From Cyclobacteriaceae bacterium (lineage in GTDB: Bacteria > Bacteroidota > Bacteroidia > Cytophagales > Cyclobacteriaceae): DNA of 16,032 nt. Under the pieces are notes generated by a model that was given only the letters and a program-made list of their open reading frames with translations, ran no database searches and was not told where the DNA came from. This document shows positions 1 to 6,897 of the stretch, piece after piece; position 1 is the stretch's first letter; every line of letters starts with the position of its first letter. A program made the translations under genes and the position numbers. The DNA is taken from positions 1 through 16,032 of the forward strand of contig JAIENH010000279.1 of assembly GCA_019751475.1 (NCBI GenBank), read 5' to 3'.

Positions 1-1
1 C

Positions 2-352
2 ACATTTTTACTAAATGCGCTTCCTGACTATATCTATGTTTCGTTGGAAGACCCGGATTCAATGGAGTTTGCTACGAGCGACCCCCGCGGGTTCTTCAAG
101 CAGTATAGTAATCGCGTTATTATAGATGAAGCGCAGCGAGTGCCGATGCTATTTTCATATCTCCAAGGCATTGTCGATTCTCGTCAAGACAAGGCGCAAT
201 ATGTGCTCTCTGGCTCCCAGAATTTTCTTTTGCTGGAGACCATTACACAAAGTCTTGCAGGGCGCGTAGGTATACTGTACTTGTTACCGCTTAGCATCCA
301 TGAGCTTAAGAATGTTAATGTCTGTATCTGGGGGAAAATCCCTCGCCTTTAG
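2..352 (+). pseudogene. N-terminal fragment of an AAA_14/DUF4143-type ATPase, cut by the left edge and by an insertion
   Basis: The reading frame is open from the window edge, so the true start and the Walker A loop lie outside. What remains is the middle of the ATPase domain: a 'YVSLEDPDS' strand, a Walker B-like 'VIIDEAQRVP', the sensor-like 'YVLSGSQNFLLLE', then 'SLAGRVG' and 'LLPLSIHELKN'. This order is typical of the AAA_14 plus DUF4143 ATP-binding proteins that are common in Bacteroidota and have poorly defined roles. After HELKN the homology stops, and the frame ends at a TAG in the loop of a hairpin. The homology resumes about 190 bp later in another frame, so I read this as one gene broken by an insertion. 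An ATG-less fragment from the TTG at 44 could be translated but would lack Walker A. Confidence 0.8.
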
Positions 353-356
353 GCGA
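343..356. repeat. Hairpin 1 of the insertion (TCGCC-TTTA-GGCGA)
   Basis: This is a perfect 5-bp stem with a TTTA loop. The stop codon of the upstream gene fragment begins in this loop. It resembles the other two hairpins of the insertion (TCGGC core) but has a changed stem, with the changes matched on both arms. Confidence 0.7.
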
Positions 357-449
357 AGACTTTAGTTTAATAATTTTGTATGAAGCGAACACTAGATGAC
401 TCAGCGATTTTCTCCCGAATGATTTCCGAGTCTATGTGCATTGCTTCAG

Positions 450-463
450 TCGGCTTTAGCCGA
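450..463. repeat. Hairpin 2 of the insertion (TCGGCT-TT-AGCCGA)
   Basis: This is a perfect 6-bp stem with a 2-nt loop. It shares its core with hairpin 3, which lies 8 nt downstream. Confidence 0.75.
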
Positions 464-471
464 TACTAAAC

Positions 472-492
472 CCTTCGGCTTTTAGCCGAAGG
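472..492. repeat. Hairpin 3 of the insertion, 9-bp perfect stem
   Basis: CCTTCGGCT at 472-480 pairs perfectly with AGCCGAAGG at 484-492 around a TTT loop. GTAG overlaps and follows the stem at 492-495. It is the strongest hairpin of the insertion and marks its right end. No T-run follows it, so an intrinsic terminator is unlikely. Confidence 0.8.
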
Positions 493-495
493 TAG

Positions 496-1266
496 TTCAG
501 TCTTCTGCCACAAGAGTATGAGGAGGCAATCGTCAAAGGCTTTTATCCACGCGTGCATGATCAGCATCTTTATCCGGAAGATTTTTACGGCAATTATTTA
601 GAGACCTACTTAGAAAGAGATGTGCGTTCCATAACGAGTGTGCATGACCTTTCTCTCTTTCGGTCATTTGTGCGGCTATGCGCAGCACGGGTGGGGCAAT
701 TATTGAATCTGTCAGACCTTGCATCCGACTGTGGCATTTCGCACACCACCGCCCGCTCCTGGCTGTCGGTTATGGAGGCAAGTTTTATCATATTTCGCCT
801 GCCGCCTTATTTTAAGAATTTTAATAAGCGCCTAGTCAAAAGTCATAAACTCTACTTCTACGACACCGGTTTGGCAGCGTATCTTCTTGGAGTCAGAAAA
901 GTTGAAATGATTCAGTCACATTATCTAAAAGGTGGACTGTTTGAGAACCTTATTGTTTCTGATTTGATGAAGCAAACATTTGCTCTCGGTTCCAGGCCTA
1001 CCCTTCACTATTATCGCGATAGCAACAGAAACGAAGTCGATTGCCTGATTGACAGGGGCACTTACGTGGATTGTGTTGAGATAAAGTCGGGAAGAACTAT
1101 CAGCACAGATTCATTTAAAGGCCTGAAGTTTTTTCAATCCATTGATAAGGATTTCAGAGGTTCCTCCACGCTTGTCTATGGCGGTCAGGACCGGTACCAA
1201 CGATCCGAGGGCCTTGTGCTACCCTGGCAACAAGCTGATGGCTTAATCGATGGAACAGCCGACTAA
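496..1266 (+). pseudogene. C-terminal fragment (DUF4143 part) of the interrupted ATPase
   Basis: Homology to the family resumes just after the in-frame TAG at 493, with 'LLPQEYEEAIVKGFYPRVHD'. It continues through hallmark DUF4143 blocks: 'YLETYLERDVRSI', 'RVGQLLNLSDLASDCGIS', 'TARSWLSVMEASFIIFRLPP', 'KRLVKSHKLYFYDTGLAAYL', 'GGLFENLIVSDLMK', and a nuclease-like 'RNEVDCLIDRG...CVEIKSG' end. The C-terminus is full length and free of further stops, so the break is probably recent. Translation could restart at GTG 553 and give 237 residues with no ATPase domain; whether such a fragment is made is unknown. Together with the fragment before the insertion this was one plus-strand gene. Confidence 0.82.
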
Positions 1267-1267
1267 A

Positions 1268-1296
1268 TTTCTTTTCTTTGCATGTCAGAAAAGAAA
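1268..1296. repeat. Perfect 10-bp inverted repeat just before the aminotransferase start
   Basis: TTTCTTTTCT at 1268-1277 pairs with AGAAAAGAAA at 1287-1296 around a 9-nt spacer. It begins two bases after the stop of the broken ATPase gene and ends 9 nt before the aminotransferase ATG, so its right arm lies where the ribosome binds. It has no 3' T-run on the plus strand. It could be a weak mRNA fold over the start region or a protein-binding site. Confidence 0.6.
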
Positions 1297-1305
1297 CAAT
1301 AGATC

Positions 1306-2526
1306 ATGCATAAACTTTCCAATCGAATCGAGGCCATTCAGGAGTCTGCCACCCTGGCCATGGCTGCCAAGGCCCGTGAGTACAAGTCAAAAGGGATTGA
1401 CGTCATTAACCTGAGCCTGGGCGAGCCTGATTTCAAAACGCCCCAGCATATTTGCGATGCCGCTAAAAAGGCAATCGATGAAGGAAAGTATTTTGCTTAT
1501 CCTCCGGTGGCAGGCTACCAAGATTTGCGTGAGGCTCTTGCAGCCAAGTATCAAAAAGAAAACAATGTTGCCTACAAGGCGGAGAATATCGTGGTTTCAA
1601 ATGGCGCCAAGCAATCCATTGCCAATGTCATGCTTGCCTTGCTAAATCCAGGTGATGAGGTCATTATCTTTTCTCCTTACTGGGTAAGCTATGATGCGCT
1701 GGTGCGACTCACCGAAGCCACCCCGGTGTTGGTGCACGGAGGCATTGAGAATGACTTCAAAGTAACAGCCGCTCAATTCGAGAAGGCCATTACCCCGCGC
1801 ACACGAGCTATTATTTTCTCCTCACCTTGCAATCCTACCGGTTCGGTGTTTTTGAAAAAAGAACTTGAAGCAATAGCCGCAGTCGTTTTAAAGCATGAAG
1901 ACCTGCTCGTGATTGCCGATGAAATTTACGAGCACATTAATTTTACCGGTGACCAAACCAGCATCGCTTCCCTTCCGGGGATGTTTGATCGTACCATTAC
2001 GGTGAATGGTTTTGCGAAAGGTTTTGCTATGACAGGATGGCGCGTGGGCTATATTGCCGCACCCAAGTGGATTGCGGATGCTGCCAACAAAATGCAAGGC
2101 CAACTTACGTCAGCCAATTGTTCGATATCCCAACGGGGGGCACTGGCGGCTATCACGGGTGATATTACACCTACTAAAAAAATGGTGGAAGAATATAAGA
2201 AGAGACGCGATATCGTTTACCAGTTGTTGAAAGACATCCCGGGTATCAAAGCGAATTATCCAGCGGGGGCCTTTTACTTTTTTCCGGATGTGAGTTATTA
2301 CTATGGCACTTCAGATGGTACCAAAACAATAACGAATGGTGAAGACTTGTGCATGTTCCTATTAGAGAAAGCTCATGTTTCACTGGTTACAGGCGATGCA
2401 TTCGGAGAACCAAACTGCGTTCGCCTGTCATACGCTGCATCCGAAAAAGATTTGCGCGAAGCAATGAGTCGCATGAAGCAAGCCCTGGCCGGCTTAAAGA
2501 AAGCAAGTCATGCGGTCGTGGCCTGA
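1306..2526 (+). CDS. PLP-dependent aminotransferase, aspartate aminotransferase type (class I/II)
   Basis: This is a cytosolic fold-type I aminotransferase of 406 residues, the usual length. It probably moves the amino group between aspartate and 2-oxoglutarate (AspC-like, prokaryotic type). Visible landmarks are 'SLGEPDFKTP' near residue 37 (substrate loop), 'SNGAKQS' at 98-104 (PLP phosphate contact), 'SSPCNPTG' with N176, 'IADEIYEH' with D205 and Y208, the Schiff-base lysine K238 in 'NGFAKGFAMTGWRVGY' with R246 after it, and a C-terminal arginine R373 in 'CVRLSY' that binds the substrate carboxylate. All key residues are present. The ATG at 1306 sits after an A-rich stretch and places 'LSNRIEAIQESATLAM' at the family's normal N-terminus. 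Its 3' end overlaps the sugar kinase by 17 nt, suggesting co-transcription. Exact substrate range is not certain from sequence. Confidence 0.93.
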   Translation: MHKLSNRIEAIQESATLAMAAKAREYKSKGIDVINLSLGEPDFKTPQHICDAAKKAIDEGKYFAYPPVAGYQDLREALAAKYQKENNVAYKAENIVVSNGAKQSIANVMLALLNPGDEVIIFSPYWVSYDALVRLTEATPVLVHGGIENDFKVTAAQFEKAITPRTRAIIFSSPCNPTGSVFLKKELEAIAAVVLKHEDLLVIADEIYEHINFTGDQTSIASLPGMFDRTITVNGFAKGFAMTGWRVGYIAAPKWIADAANKMQGQLTSANCSISQRGALAAITGDITPTKKMVEEYKKRRDIVYQLLKDIPGIKANYPAGAFYFFPDVSYYYGTSDGTKTITNGEDLCMFLLEKAHVSLVTGDAFGEPNCVRLSYAASEKDLREAMSRMKQALAGLKKASHAVVA

Positions 2527-3487
2527 CATCTTCAAAAAATTTGATGACCTGACGGTACTCATCATCGGTGATGTGATGGTGGATGCCTATATCTGGGGTG
2601 CCGTAGAGCGCATCTCACCCGAGGCGCCCGTGCCGGTAGTTGCGGTGAAGAACCGTGACTTTCGACTTGGCGGTGCGGCCAATGTGGCGCTGAACGTGGC
2701 TTCGCTTGGTGCCAAACCTGTGCTCTGCGCTTTAGTTGGTCAGGATGATCATGGCAAGAAGCTCCTTCACATGATGGATGAAAAAGGTATGAGTCGTGAA
2801 GGGATTGTGATAAGTGCTTCTCGGCCCACCACCGTGAAGACGCGGGTTATTGCGGCCCATCAGCATGTAGTCCGAATTGATGACGAATCGGATGAGGTAG
2901 CTACGACTCAAGAAGAAAAAGATCTGCTCGGAAAAATCGAAAAACTAACTCCCACTTGCCAAGTAATCATTTTTGAAGATTACGATAAGGGAGTGATCAC
3001 ACCGGAAATCATCAAGCACACGGTGGCATTAGCAGCCAAGCATGGCATACCTACCGTAGTAGACCCCAAGAAGCGAAACTTCCTGCACTATAATCAAGTC
3101 ACTCTCTTTAAGCCCAATTTAAAGGAGATACGCGAGGGATTAAAAATTGACATAGATGCCAAAGAGCCAGCCTCACTGGAGTCAGGCATACTTGCATTGA
3201 AGGACAGACTCCGCGTAGAAGGTGTGATGCTCACACTGTCGGAGCACGGAGTGTTGATTGATTACAAAAATCAAAAGATTCTGTTGCCGGCCCATGCACG
3301 TGAGATTGCTGATGTATCCGGTGCGGGTGACACGGTGGTGAGCATAGCTGCACTGACAACCGCGCTCCGATTATCTCCTAAAGAAATTGCAGCTCTTTCC
3401 AATTTAGGTGGAGGATTGGTTTGCCAACACGTAGGTGTGGTGCCAATTGATAAGAGTGAACTTCTGCGAGAAGCAGAAAAGCTTTAA
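2510..3487 (+). CDS. rfaE1: D-glycero-beta-D-manno-heptose-7-phosphate kinase (RfaE1/HldE kinase domain), PfkB family
   Basis: This kinase of the PfkB/ribokinase family most likely phosphorylates heptose 7-phosphate at C1, a step towards ADP-heptose for lipopolysaccharide core. Family signs are 'IGDVMVDAYIWGAVERISPE' near residue 19, 'LGGAANVALNVASLGA' at 53-68 (first PfkB signature), 'EDYDKGVI' at 156-163, 'VVDPKKRNF' at 183-191, 'KPNLKEI' at 201-207 and the catalytic 'VSGAGDT' with D274. Length is 325 residues, matching a kinase-only protein; the HldE nucleotidyltransferase domain is absent and must be encoded elsewhere if the pathway is complete. The ATG at 2510 lies inside the end of the aminotransferase gene in another frame, so translational coupling is likely. 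The GT9 domain near 11.6 kb fits the same pathway. A related PfkB substrate cannot be excluded. Confidence 0.85.
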   Translation: MRSWPDIFKKFDDLTVLIIGDVMVDAYIWGAVERISPEAPVPVVAVKNRDFRLGGAANVALNVASLGAKPVLCALVGQDDHGKKLLHMMDEKGMSREGIVISASRPTTVKTRVIAAHQHVVRIDDESDEVATTQEEKDLLGKIEKLTPTCQVIIFEDYDKGVITPEIIKHTVALAAKHGIPTVVDPKKRNFLHYNQVTLFKPNLKEIREGLKIDIDAKEPASLESGILALKDRLRVEGVMLTLSEHGVLIDYKNQKILLPAHAREIADVSGAGDTVVSIAALTTALRLSPKEIAALSNLGGGLVCQHVGVVPIDKSELLREAEKL

Positions 3488-4695
3488 TTCTTTTCAAATT
3501 GTCGTTCAAGCTCGCCTGATCGTTCCAGATCAGCAATGATTTTTTTGTCGAGCGGACTTTCCTTGATCATGTTGTAGCTTTCCCAGAAGGTTTTGTTGTA
3601 GCGAAGGTCTTGGTACTGCAAGCCATAGCTCCGCATTTTTTCTGTCACGCCTACCCGTTCCTCTGGTTCGGGATACACCTGGTTGATGAGAAGCTGCTGT
3701 TCCAGTTGTGTTTCAAATTTCAGCTTATCCGTCTTGTCATCATACCAGTTTATCTTAGATGTAAGGCTTATGTAATTGAGGTATATTTTTTCATTGTAAG
3801 TCTTGTAGTCTATTACCTTCTTTAGCCCGACAAACTTGCTGTTAAGCCCGCGTTTGTGGTTCATGGAGTGTATTTCGTTGTTCTCATATTCGACCCGCAG
3901 AATACCGAAGTTCTTTTTGCTTACATACACGGTCAAATCGTAATCCTGGTGATGTGTGACCACAAACACTTCCTGGTTGTCATAATGTGAATCTTTCTCA
4001 CGCTTAAGCACCGAGTAGAATACTTCTTCTTCAGGAAACTGCCGATAGCGAATGTTGTTGTGAAGCAGTAAGTCCTCCAACAGGTTGTCTTCATCGAAAT
4101 AGGATGTGAATTTGTTTTCGTACCCGAGGCTCCGTCTTACTTCACGAAGTGCTACACGTTCTCGTAGCTTGAACTTGTTTCGCGGAGCGCGGTAGTCTTC
4201 ATCATAAATTTTGATGGCGGCTTCTAGCAAGGAAACGTAGGTGTCACCGATTTTTTTCAAGTCACGATAAAAGCCATCGAGCAGAAATGGCTGTGAAGGA
4301 TAGTTTTGGTCAATCCGCGAAAGCGCAATGCGCAGCACATCGCCACCCGTCAGCGAATCAGATACTACCAGCGTGCTGAGAACGGTAGTAGATTTCTCCA
4401 ACAAAATCTCAGCTTGACGGGCATCGAGCACAGACCAAACGGGGGCCTCAAAATTTTGATAACCCAACATGGTGATCACCAAAATCTCGTTGCGATAATT
4501 CTCGGGAAAATGAAAATCAAAATCCCCCTGTAGGTTGGTTATGGTGCCAATAGGCTTGCCTTTAATTCCAACCGAAGCAAACGGCAACGGCTCTTTAGTC
4601 TCTTTATCCACAGCCTTGGAGGACAAAGTGATGTTTTGTCCGTAACCACTATTGAAAAGAGCCACCACGAACATTAAAGCCACAACAAAACGCAT
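3484..4695 (-). CDS. Secreted carboxypeptidase-like regulatory domain protein
   Basis: The 403-residue product starts with a signal peptide (MRFVVALMFVVALF, likely cut near residue 19 before Q20), so it is exported to the periplasm or outer membrane. Residues about 22-105 form a CarboxypepD_reg_2 beta-sandwich: 'VDKETKEPLPFASVGIKG', 'GTITNLQGDFDFHFP' and 'MLGYQNFEAPV'. The remaining part (about 115-403) is rich in charged and aromatic residues and ends with a conserved-looking 'FWESYNMIKESPLDKKI' block, a pattern I associate with Bacteroidota outer-membrane-associated proteins of this domain class. No catalytic residues are recognised and the substrate is unknown. Its stop overlaps the convergent kinase stop in a shared TTAA. 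A near-perfect palindrome lies just upstream of its start. Confidence 0.8.
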   Translation of the reverse strand: MRFVVALMFVVALFNSGYGQNITLSSKAVDKETKEPLPFASVGIKGKPIGTITNLQGDFDFHFPENYRNEILVITMLGYQNFEAPVWSVLDARQAEILLEKSTTVLSTLVVSDSLTGGDVLRIALSRIDQNYPSQPFLLDGFYRDLKKIGDTYVSLLEAAIKIYDEDYRAPRNKFKLRERVALREVRRSLGYENKFTSYFDEDNLLEDLLLHNNIRYRQFPEEEVFYSVLKREKDSHYDNQEVFVVTHHQDYDLTVYVSKKNFGILRVEYENNEIHSMNHKRGLNSKFVGLKKVIDYKTYNEKIYLNYISLTSKINWYDDKTDKLKFETQLEQQLLINQVYPEPEERVGVTEKMRSYGLQYQDLRYNKTFWESYNMIKESPLDKKIIADLERSGELERQFEKN

Positions 4696-4704
4696 GCAAG
4701 TCGA

Positions 4705-4720
4705 TTTAAGCCTGCTTAAA
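4705..4720. promoter_or_regulatory. 16-nt palindrome TTTAAGC-CT-GCTTAAA between divergent genes, operator-like
   Basis: Two perfect 7-bp arms are separated by 2 bp, starting 9 nt upstream of the minus-strand ATG at 4695 and about 150 nt upstream of the sensor kinase start. Position and symmetry suit a dimeric repressor. The rest of the 173-bp intergenic region (4696-4868) must hold promoters in both directions, but I could not place a convincing -33/-7 pair in it. Confidence 0.45.
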
Positions 4721-4868
4721 GGTAACAGTTTGAGGTGATCTTGCTTGAAACGGTTTAACGACTAAAACGACCGCTTAACTCTGTATTTGGCAGTCCGACC
4801 TCCATTTCATTCGAATCTCTAATTTTATACTGGAGTTTACATCTTTCTGTTTTAACCCATCTACACTG

Positions 4869-6062
4869 ATGAAGTGGCTTGACGACATACCAAAAATCTG
4901 GAAACGTGCCTACGTGATGATCTGTATTTGGTATGCGATCAACTTTGCTGTGAGTACTTTTTTTGAGTGGAAGTTGAAGCGCCCGTTCTCGTATGTGCTT
5001 TGGAACGGACTCTATTTGTGGGAGGCTTTATGTGTCTTGATCGTTTTGATTTTCCTGTGGACGAATTGGCTCTTCCGGTTTAAGCCCGTGGTACAGATCG
5101 TGGGCCATGCCGTTGGCATTGCTTCGTTTTTTATAGTCATGGGCACGCTCTCGTACTACTTCACCGATTACATTGATGGGCTGGTGTACTTCGACAACTG
5201 GAAAGAATTTATGGTGGAATTGCTGAGTTGGGATGCACTCCGGTTTTACGACCAGTATATTATTACGGTGGGTATCTACTATGTGATCAGCTACTTTCAG
5301 GGTTTGCAGAAGGAAGAAAAAGAAAAGAGCGAACTCGCCCTCAAGAACAAGGAGATGCAGATTTCCTTGTTGAAATCGCAAATCAATCCTCACTTTTTGT
5401 TTAATACGCTAAACTCAATTTCGACACTAATCCACTCCAGCAAGGATCAGGCGAGAAAAGTCATTACGCAGTTGTCTGATATCTTTCGCTACGCGCTTGA
5501 TTCTCATACCGGTAAAATGGTGAAACTGATAAACGAGATTGAATTTATTCAGAATTACATACGTATTCAGCAAGTGCGGTTTGGTGATCGTCTTAAGTTT
5601 CAAAAACATATTGATCCTTCATGCCTGGCGTTGAGTATTCCGCCCATGATTCTTCAGCCGATGGTGGAGAACTCCGTGAAGTATGGCATAGCGCCCAAAG
5701 AAGAAGGCGGCACCATTCAACTAATTGTGAAGCAACTTGATAACTCCGTTTTCTTTGAAGTGAAAGACGATGGGCTGGGCACGAATGCAAAGAAGGTAAT
5801 GGACGGCAGTTCAAGCGGCATTGGCATGGCTAATACCGATCTGCGACTTAAGAGTTATTATGGCCCTTCGGCCGGGATCACGGTGCGCGCTACGGAATAT
5901 GGATATTCAGTAAGCTTCACCATACCCATTCTTTCGGCTGCGGAGAGAAAAGAAATGGCGAAGCAAAGCAAAGTTGGAAATCAATTGCTTGGAACAGTCG
6001 CCTTGCGAAGTGAAGAAGAGGAACAGTCAGCTCTACTGAAAAACACAAATGCAAATTATTAA
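4869..6062 (+). CDS. LytS-type sensor histidine kinase (His_kinase family), membrane bound
   Basis: The 397-residue protein has about four N-terminal membrane segments (roughly 14-32, 47-69, 73-97 and 127-146), a short coiled-coil-like charged stretch (148-168), and a PF06580-type kinase core. The phospho-accepting histidine is H175 in 'QINPHFLFNTLNSIS'. The ATP-binding part shows 'LQPMVENSVKYGI' (N box, N268), 'VKDDGLGT' (G1, near 298-305) and 'SSSGIGMAN' (G2, near 314-322). No separate periplasmic sensor domain is seen, so the signal may be sensed in the membrane. A polar tail (about 355-397, with a run of four glutamates) follows the core. The ATG at 4869 places the first segment correctly. 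A LytTR response regulator follows 93 nt downstream and is the obvious partner. Confidence 0.92.
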   Translation: MKWLDDIPKIWKRAYVMICIWYAINFAVSTFFEWKLKRPFSYVLWNGLYLWEALCVLIVLIFLWTNWLFRFKPVVQIVGHAVGIASFFIVMGTLSYYFTDYIDGLVYFDNWKEFMVELLSWDALRFYDQYIITVGIYYVISYFQGLQKEEKEKSELALKNKEMQISLLKSQINPHFLFNTLNSISTLIHSSKDQARKVITQLSDIFRYALDSHTGKMVKLINEIEFIQNYIRIQQVRFGDRLKFQKHIDPSCLALSIPPMILQPMVENSVKYGIAPKEEGGTIQLIVKQLDNSVFFEVKDDGLGTNAKKVMDGSSSGIGMANTDLRLKSYYGPSAGITVRATEYGYSVSFTIPILSAAERKEMAKQSKVGNQLLGTVALRSEEEEQSALLKNTNANY

Positions 6063-6070
6063 ACTATGAA

Positions 6071-6124
6071 ATGGCCATGTAAATAAGTTATTGTCATCGT
6101 GGTGTCTGTATCTACGATGGCCAT
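6071..6124. promoter_or_regulatory. Repeated ATGGCCAT palindromes plus inverted repeat between kinase and regulator genes
   Basis: The 8-bp palindrome ATGGCCAT occurs at 6071-6078 and 6117-6124, 46 bp apart (centre to centre). The second copy is extended: ACGATG at 6114-6119 forms an inverted repeat with CATCGT at 6095-6100 around 13 nt. The cluster sits in the 93-nt gap just before the regulator start, where an operator or an mRNA fold would act. It does not match the usual LytTR direct-repeat box. Confidence 0.35.
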
Positions 6125-6155
6125 TCCATGTGACCTTAAACAAAAACAAATACAC

Positions 6156-6896
6156 ATGAATACAACCTGTTTGATTATCGATGATGAAAAATTGGCCCGC
6201 GATTTATTGCGCGAGTACCTGGATGGTTATGATCAAATTGAAATCATCGGAGAGTGTGCCAAAGGAAATGAGGCCGTTGAAAAGATCAACAAGCTGAAAC
6301 CAGATTTGATTTTTCTCGATGTGCAGATGCCCGGCATGAATGGATTTGATGTGCTGGAAGAAATTGACCATGAGCCGTACGTTATTTTTACCACCGCCTA
6401 CGATCAGTATGCGATTAAGGCATTTGAAAAAAATGCGGTTGATTACCTACTAAAACCTCTTGACGAAGAGCGGTTTCGGCAAGCTGTGAATCGGGCACTG
6501 AAACGCAAGACCACAGAGCAAGGTGGAGTGGAGGAGTTGCTTCGCAGCATTAAAGCGGAAGGGCGCAATTTTGAGTCGCATATATTTGTTCAGAAGTCAG
6601 AGAAACTTTTCAACCTGCCCGTGGAGGAGATTGTGTACCTCGAAGCGTCTGGTGACTACACAGTGATCACTACCAAGAACGATCAGTTTGTCAGCTCATC
6701 GGGTATTGGGAAGCTGGAAGAGATAATGGATCCCGACACATTTATCAGGGTGCACCGCTCTACGATTATTAATTTGAATTACCTGAAAGAAATTGAGCGT
6801 CATTTTAACGGAGGCATGGTGGTGAAGATGCAAAGCGGCAAAAGCTTCCCCGTTAGCCGCACATATGCAAAGTTGATCCGCAAGAAAGTGGTGTGA
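6156..6896 (+). CDS. LytTR-family response regulator (receiver plus LytTR DNA-binding domain)
   Basis: This 246-residue cytosolic regulator pairs with the sensor kinase just upstream. The receiver domain (about 3-118) has acidic residues D9/D10 in 'LIIDDEKLAR', the phospho-accepting D55 in 'LIFLDVQMPGMNGFD', T79/T80 in 'VIFTTAYDQYA' and the conserved K100 in 'DYLLKPLDE'. The LytTR domain (about 142-244) shows 'IVYLEASGDYTVI', 'FIRVHRSTIINLNYLKEI' and 'FPVSRTYAKLIRK', which bind DNA through beta-strands. I chose ATG 6156 over a GTG at 6099 because the domain begins right after it and the extra 19 residues look non-native; the start is preceded by an A-rich leader. Its stop is one base from the stop of the convergent gene. 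Target genes are not evident. Confidence 0.92.
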   Translation: MNTTCLIIDDEKLARDLLREYLDGYDQIEIIGECAKGNEAVEKINKLKPDLIFLDVQMPGMNGFDVLEEIDHEPYVIFTTAYDQYAIKAFEKNAVDYLLKPLDEERFRQAVNRALKRKTTEQGGVEELLRSIKAEGRNFESHIFVQKSEKLFNLPVEEIVYLEASGDYTVITTKNDQFVSSSGIGKLEEIMDPDTFIRVHRSTIINLNYLKEIERHFNGGMVVKMQSGKSFPVSRTYAKLIRKKVV

Positions 6897-6897
6897 T

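Larger units (their letters stand above)
314..501. mobile_element. Small non-coding insertion (about 188 bp) with hairpin-bearing inverted ends, MITE/REP-like
   Basis: The left gene half ends at HELKN (about 313) and the right half resumes with 'SLLPQEYEEA' from about 499. Family proteins have only a few residues between these two blocks, so the DNA between them looks inserted. The two halves are in different frames, so an insert length of 3n+2 is required; 188 fits. Both sides carry a hairpin followed inward by TTTAGT in inverted orientation: 343-356 with TTTAGT near 361-366, and 472-492 preceded by ACTAAA at 465-470. There is no ORF inside. A 7-bp direct repeat, TTCAGTC, occurs at 445-451 and 496-502. 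The hairpin ends suggest a remnant or non-autonomous relative of the IS200/IS605 or REP/RAYT group, which inserts without target duplication. Exact boundaries are uncertain by several bases. Confidence 0.55.

Noticed and set aside
472..492. Strong hairpin of the insertion as an intrinsic terminator
   Set aside because: The stem is followed by GTAGTTCAG, not by a T-run, and the hairpin has relatives at other places of the same insertion.
314..501. Group I or II intron, or intein, within the ATPase gene
   Set aside because: The insert is too short and has none of the expected intron core elements or protein motifs.
1268..1296. Inverted repeat as an intrinsic terminator
   Set aside because: It is A/T-rich and has no T-run downstream on the plus strand.
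5028..5393. Open reading frame of 121 codons on the minus strand inside the sensor kinase gene
   Set aside because: It is fully antisense to a well-supported kinase gene and shows no recognisable domain.
6099..6155. Longer start (GTG) for the LytTR response regulator
   Set aside because: The receiver domain begins right after ATG 6156, and the extra residues come from the palindrome-bearing spacer.
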